This document shows positions 61,444 through 64,000 of a stretch of 64,000 nt of DNA, piece by piece. How positions within the stretch are numbered: the stretch's first letter is position 1; each line of letters opens with the position of its first letter. Below the pieces are notes generated by a model. The model did no database searches. It saw only the letters and a list, made by a program, of their open reading frames with translations, and was not told the DNA's origin. Source of the DNA: Paenibacillus sp. NAIST15-1 (GTDB taxonomy: Bacteria > Bacillota > Bacilli > Paenibacillales > Paenibacillaceae); the NCBI RefSeq assembly GCF_001894745.1, contig NZ_BBYF01000011.1, positions 1-64,000 of the forward strand, read 5' to 3'. Made by a program: the position numbers and the translations under genes.

Positions 61444-62256
61444 TCATCTTGCTGTGGGACTTTCACGGCGAATCCGGCTCGCTTGATACGCATCGTACGC
61501 TTCCTTTACCCATGTAAACAAATACGCGCTTCCGCCGTGATCAGGGTGCAGCACCCGGAGCAGCTTGCGAGACTGCTTCCTCACTTGCTTCGCATCCGCT
61601 TCTTCAGGGACACCAATTAACGTATGAAAGGTCAAATCCTTATCCTTACCGGCAGAGGGTGCGTTCACCGATGAACGCGAACTATCCCCATAGGTTCGGT
61701 TGTATGTATTTCTCTCGTGAGACGCCTCTTCCTCCCATGCGGCCAGCTCCCGCTGCCATGATGAAAGCACATGCTCCAGCTCATTTTCATCTGTAGGAAG
61801 CATGACCTGCCAGAAGTCGTACTCCATTTGCCTCATTCGCTGTTCAAGCTGGTCCATAACATCATTCCGAGCAATTAGTACAGCCTTCACACGCTCCGCT
61901 TTGCGAAAGAGCTGAAGAATTTGCCGGGTCGCCCATTCCGGTATCTCGGTGGCAAAGGCATGCAGCACCTTAGACATTTCCTGATCACGAACATGAAAGT
62001 CCTGAAGGAACTCCATTAGCCATTCCTGTTGGATTACACTCAGGCTGGAGCCGATCTGAACGGCAAACTGAAGCTTAATGCCGCCGTTCTTCAGCTTAGC
62101 AGACCAAGACTCTGTCAACTGCTCTAATGCATTCACGATGGAAATCAAATAAGGATCAGTAACTTCAATAGCTTCATTACTTTCATTATTTTCATTACAT
62201 TCGATCCCGACTGATGTCTCAGCCCCGACATCCTTTTGATCAACCTTCCGCTTCAT
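61444..62256 (-). CDS. J-domain protein with C-terminal DnaJ module
   Basis: 270 residues. Residues 1-190 are helical and charged with no recognised domain. The C-terminal 65 residues form a J domain, with LTFHTLIGVPEEADAKQVRK, then RVLHPDHGGSAYLFTWVKEA; the HPD tripeptide that stimulates DnaK is intact. The J domain at the end, not the start, is uncommon. Of three successive ATGs, the one at 62256 has GGAG 7 nt upstream. It follows the SufR-like regulator gene by about 50 bp. Confidence 0.8.
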   Translation of the reverse strand: MKRKVDQKDVGAETSVGIECNENNESNEAIEVTDPYLISIVNALEQLTESWSAKLKNGGIKLQFAVQIGSSLSVIQQEWLMEFLQDFHVRDQEMSKVLHAFATEIPEWATRQILQLFRKAERVKAVLIARNDVMDQLEQRMRQMEYDFWQVMLPTDENELEHVLSSWQRELAAWEEEASHERNTYNRTYGDSSRSSVNAPSAGKDKDLTFHTLIGVPEEADAKQVRKQSRKLLRVLHPDHGGSAYLFTWVKEAYDAYQASRIRRESPTAR

Positions 62257-62307
62257 CATCATTCTCCTTTCCCCAGCAAGCTGCAACCACGCTAAATCCA
62301 TTCATGC

Positions 62308-63006
62308 TCAGATGCCTGTATCCTTACATTCCGGTTCAGACAATTCACACAGTTCCCCTGGATCCGGCTCAGCGATACGGAACATACATCTCGTGTCACC
62401 TTCCACAATACTTTCTGTCCGGTCAACATCCGCTTGAAGCACCGCGGCAAACATCGACTGCTCGCATCTGCAAGGAGAACCGAATTGAACCGCAACTTGG
62501 GAGATCGGGCAGTTGGCCTCTTCCAGCCAATAGCTGCCATCCTCACATCTTCCCCATCTAACCATGTAGCCTTCCTTGTCCTGTAATGCTGCTAATGCAC
62601 AGATTCTCTCCTCTAAGCTTGCTTGATTCAATAACGGAGCATATCGCTTCTCCAACTTCTGCCTGCGATAATGGAATAGCTGCTCCACCGTATCTTCACC
62701 GGATCGCTCCTGCAATTGCTCAAGAATATCGATGATCAGCGCATCATATGCACTGACGAACAACATGCTTGCCTTGTCAGCCAGACTATACTCATAGGTA
62801 GGTCTTCCTAGCTGCTGACGAATCAGATGAGCATGTACATACCCGCCCTTTTGCAGCGCATATAAATGCCTGCGAACAGCTATAGCCGTCAGTTGAAGAT
62901 GTCCCGCGATAGCTGGCACCCCGACTGTTCCTTGCTGCCTCAAAAACAATAAAATATTCCGACGGGCTGGATGATTAATCATATTGGCTTGCTGCGTAAT
63001 CGTCAT
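62308..63006 (-). CDS. Winged-helix regulator, SufR-like (COG2345), with cysteine cluster
   Basis: 232 residues. N-terminal ArsR/DeoR-type winged helix (NHPARRNILLFLRQQGTVGV, PAIAGHLQLTAIAVRRHLYA, LQKGGYVHAHLIRQQLGRPT). The C-terminal half carries WGRCEDGS, EEANCPISQVAVQFGSPCRC and GDTRCMFRI; spacing of the cysteines (C-x11-C-x12-C ... C) is close to the iron-sulfur binding pattern of SufR. It may sense iron-sulfur status or oxidants (inference from family). First gene before the J-domain gene on the same strand. Confidence 0.82.
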   Translation of the reverse strand: MTITQQANMINHPARRNILLFLRQQGTVGVPAIAGHLQLTAIAVRRHLYALQKGGYVHAHLIRQQLGRPTYEYSLADKASMLFVSAYDALIIDILEQLQERSGEDTVEQLFHYRRQKLEKRYAPLLNQASLEERICALAALQDKEGYMVRWGRCEDGSYWLEEANCPISQVAVQFGSPCRCEQSMFAAVLQADVDRTESIVEGDTRCMFRIAEPDPGELCELSEPECKDTGI

Positions 63007-63217
63007 CGTCCAGCCTCCCTAACTCGAAGGTGCTGCTGGTCTATCATTTTCCTTTGTCCCAATTCCACCATCTCCTTATCCTTCGGTCTGGAACAGCGGT
63101 TTGAGTTCCTATGGATGCACGTATAGTATAGAAAACATTTTGCCTTGGATCAACTTTGTTTCCGCAAACAATTATACCCCCTGCTTTAATGCCCTCTTTT
63201 TTGACATACGAAAAAAA

Positions 63218-63240
63218 CCAGCGGAATAAATCCGCTGGCT
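63218..63240 (-). terminator. Terminator of the PTS gene
   Basis: CCAGCGGA (63218-63225) pairs with TCCGCTGG (63231-63238); minus-strand tail TTTTTTTCG. Confidence 0.85.
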
Positions 63241-63287
63241 TTCTGCCTTGCCATCATGCCTATGTGACAGTGCCTATTGAACACTGC

Positions 63288-64000
63288 TTACAGCTTTTTA
63301 ATTTCTTCCTTCAAGAGCTCGGACTGCGTTCCGAATACAACTTGAACGTTACCCTTGCCAAGCTTCATGACGCCAGCTGCACCGAGGGACTTCAGACCAG
63401 CTTCATCCACTACGGAATCATCCTTCAGCGTCAAGCGAAGGCGCGTGATGCAGGCCTCATTGACAATGATGTTGTCTTTGCCGCCAATCATCCCCAGCAC
63501 TTTCACAGCCTTCTCTTGCAGTGTTGCATTGCCGCCGCCAGCTTCAGTCTTGGCGCCTTCGCCTTCAACGTCATCTTCACGTCCAGGCGTCTTCAGGTTC
63601 AATACCTTGATGAGGACGCGGAACAAGACGTAGTAGACAACGAAGTATACAAGACCTACAGGGATAAGCATCAGTGGCTTAGTCGCAAGCGGGAAGTTCA
63701 ACACATAGTCGATAAATCCTGCCGAGAAGCCGAATCCAAGGCGTACGCCGAGCGTTGCCATGACGAAGCCGGAAATACCAGCCAAGATTGCGTGAACGAC
63801 GAACAATACAGGCGCTACGAACATGAACGCGAATTCAATCGGTTCTGTAATACCTGTCAAGAAGGATGCAATCGCGGTTCCGACGAAGAGCGATGCAACC
63901 GCCTTGCGCTTCTCTGGCTTCGCTGTATGAATAATAGCGAGCGCAGCACCCGGAAGCGCGAACATCATGATCGGGAAGTAACCTGTCATAAATCCGCCAG
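63288..64000 (-). CDS. PTS glucose/N-acetylglucosamine-type EIICB, 3' part
   Basis: The reading frame is open to the window edge, so only the last 237 residues are seen. The EIIC end shows GYFPIMMFALPGAALAIIHT and GITEPIEFAFMFVAPVLFVV (substrate channel), then a Gly/Glu linker and the EIIB domain with phosphorylatable cysteine in IIVNEACITRLRLTLKDDS. The EIIC sequence is like NagE/NagP (GlcNAc) or PtsG (glucose); no EIIA follows. It imports and phosphorylates sugar. The specificity is not decidable here. A terminator lies at 63218. Confidence 0.85.
   Translation of the reverse strand, partial: GGFMTGYFPIMMFALPGAALAIIHTAKPEKRKAVASLFVGTAIASFLTGITEPIEFAFMFVAPVLFVVHAILAGISGFVMATLGVRLGFGFSAGFIDYVLNFPLATKPLMLIPVGLVYFVVYYVLFRVLIKVLNLKTPGREDDVEGEGAKTEAGGGNATLQEKAVKVLGMIGGKDNIIVNEACITRLRLTLKDDSVVDEAGLKSLGAAGVMKLGKGNVQVVFGTQSELLKEEIKKL

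Overview
The window looks like chromosome of a Paenibacillus-type Firmicute. Evidence: strong AGGAGG ribosome binding sites, occasional TTG/GTG starts, intrinsic terminators with long U-tracts, and families typical of that group (LacI-controlled iol genes, purine riboswitch, HAAS-domain protein with PadR partner, MoxR/DUF58/TgpA trio, gsaB beside ABC-2 exporters, Hol-Tox peptide). No tRNA, rRNA, CRISPR array, insertion sequence or prophage was found. The content is mostly catabolic, transport and envelope genes. The species assignment is inference.

Layout. 340-13172: a complete myo-inositol catabolic island. A divergent promoter region (9780-10178) drives iolC-iolJ-iolA-iolD-iolE-Gfo/Idh dehydrogenase-sodium symporter to the left and iolG-iolB-lacI-type regulator to the right. 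It carries two near-identical LacI-type operators and a cre-like box on the iolC -35. 13320-13620: a previously unmarked small toxin gene with a hidden Shine-Dalgarno sequence and a convergent antisense promoter, a candidate type I toxin-antitoxin locus. 13644-22252: a guanine-type riboswitch followed by a purine permease, a PotABCD-like ABC importer, a nucleoside hydrolase and adenine deaminase, which together look like a purine scavenging operon.

22659-28961: a secreted subtilisin with FN3 and chitin-binding modules, a small membrane protein, guaA and an unknown secreted protein; a 15-bp hairpin repeat occurs twice here. 29045-34708: an oligopeptide ABC importer operon. 35409-38660: a three-gene BlaI/BlaR1-like operon. 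The M56 receptor has a non-penicillin-binding C-terminal domain, and the first gene encodes a secreted stand-alone copy of that same domain; three phased BlaI-type operators sit over the promoter. This is the strongest candidate for an undescribed system.

38885-41897: threonine degradation (tdh-kbl) with a divergent XRE-cupin regulator. 42029-43108: a YdjC/ChbG deacetylase with a very basic tail. 43179-48536: MoxR-DUF58-transglutaminase operon. 48785-52256: polysaccharide deacetylase with a stalk domain, then a PadR regulator paired with a HAAS-SEDS fusion. 52509-58787: two paralogous ABC-2 export systems flanking bcp. 59014-61335: LytR-CpsA-Psr protein and glutamate-1-semialdehyde aminomutase. 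61444-63006: SufR-like regulator and J-domain protein. 63288-64000: the 3' part of a PTS glucose/GlcNAc-type EIICB gene, cut by the window edge.
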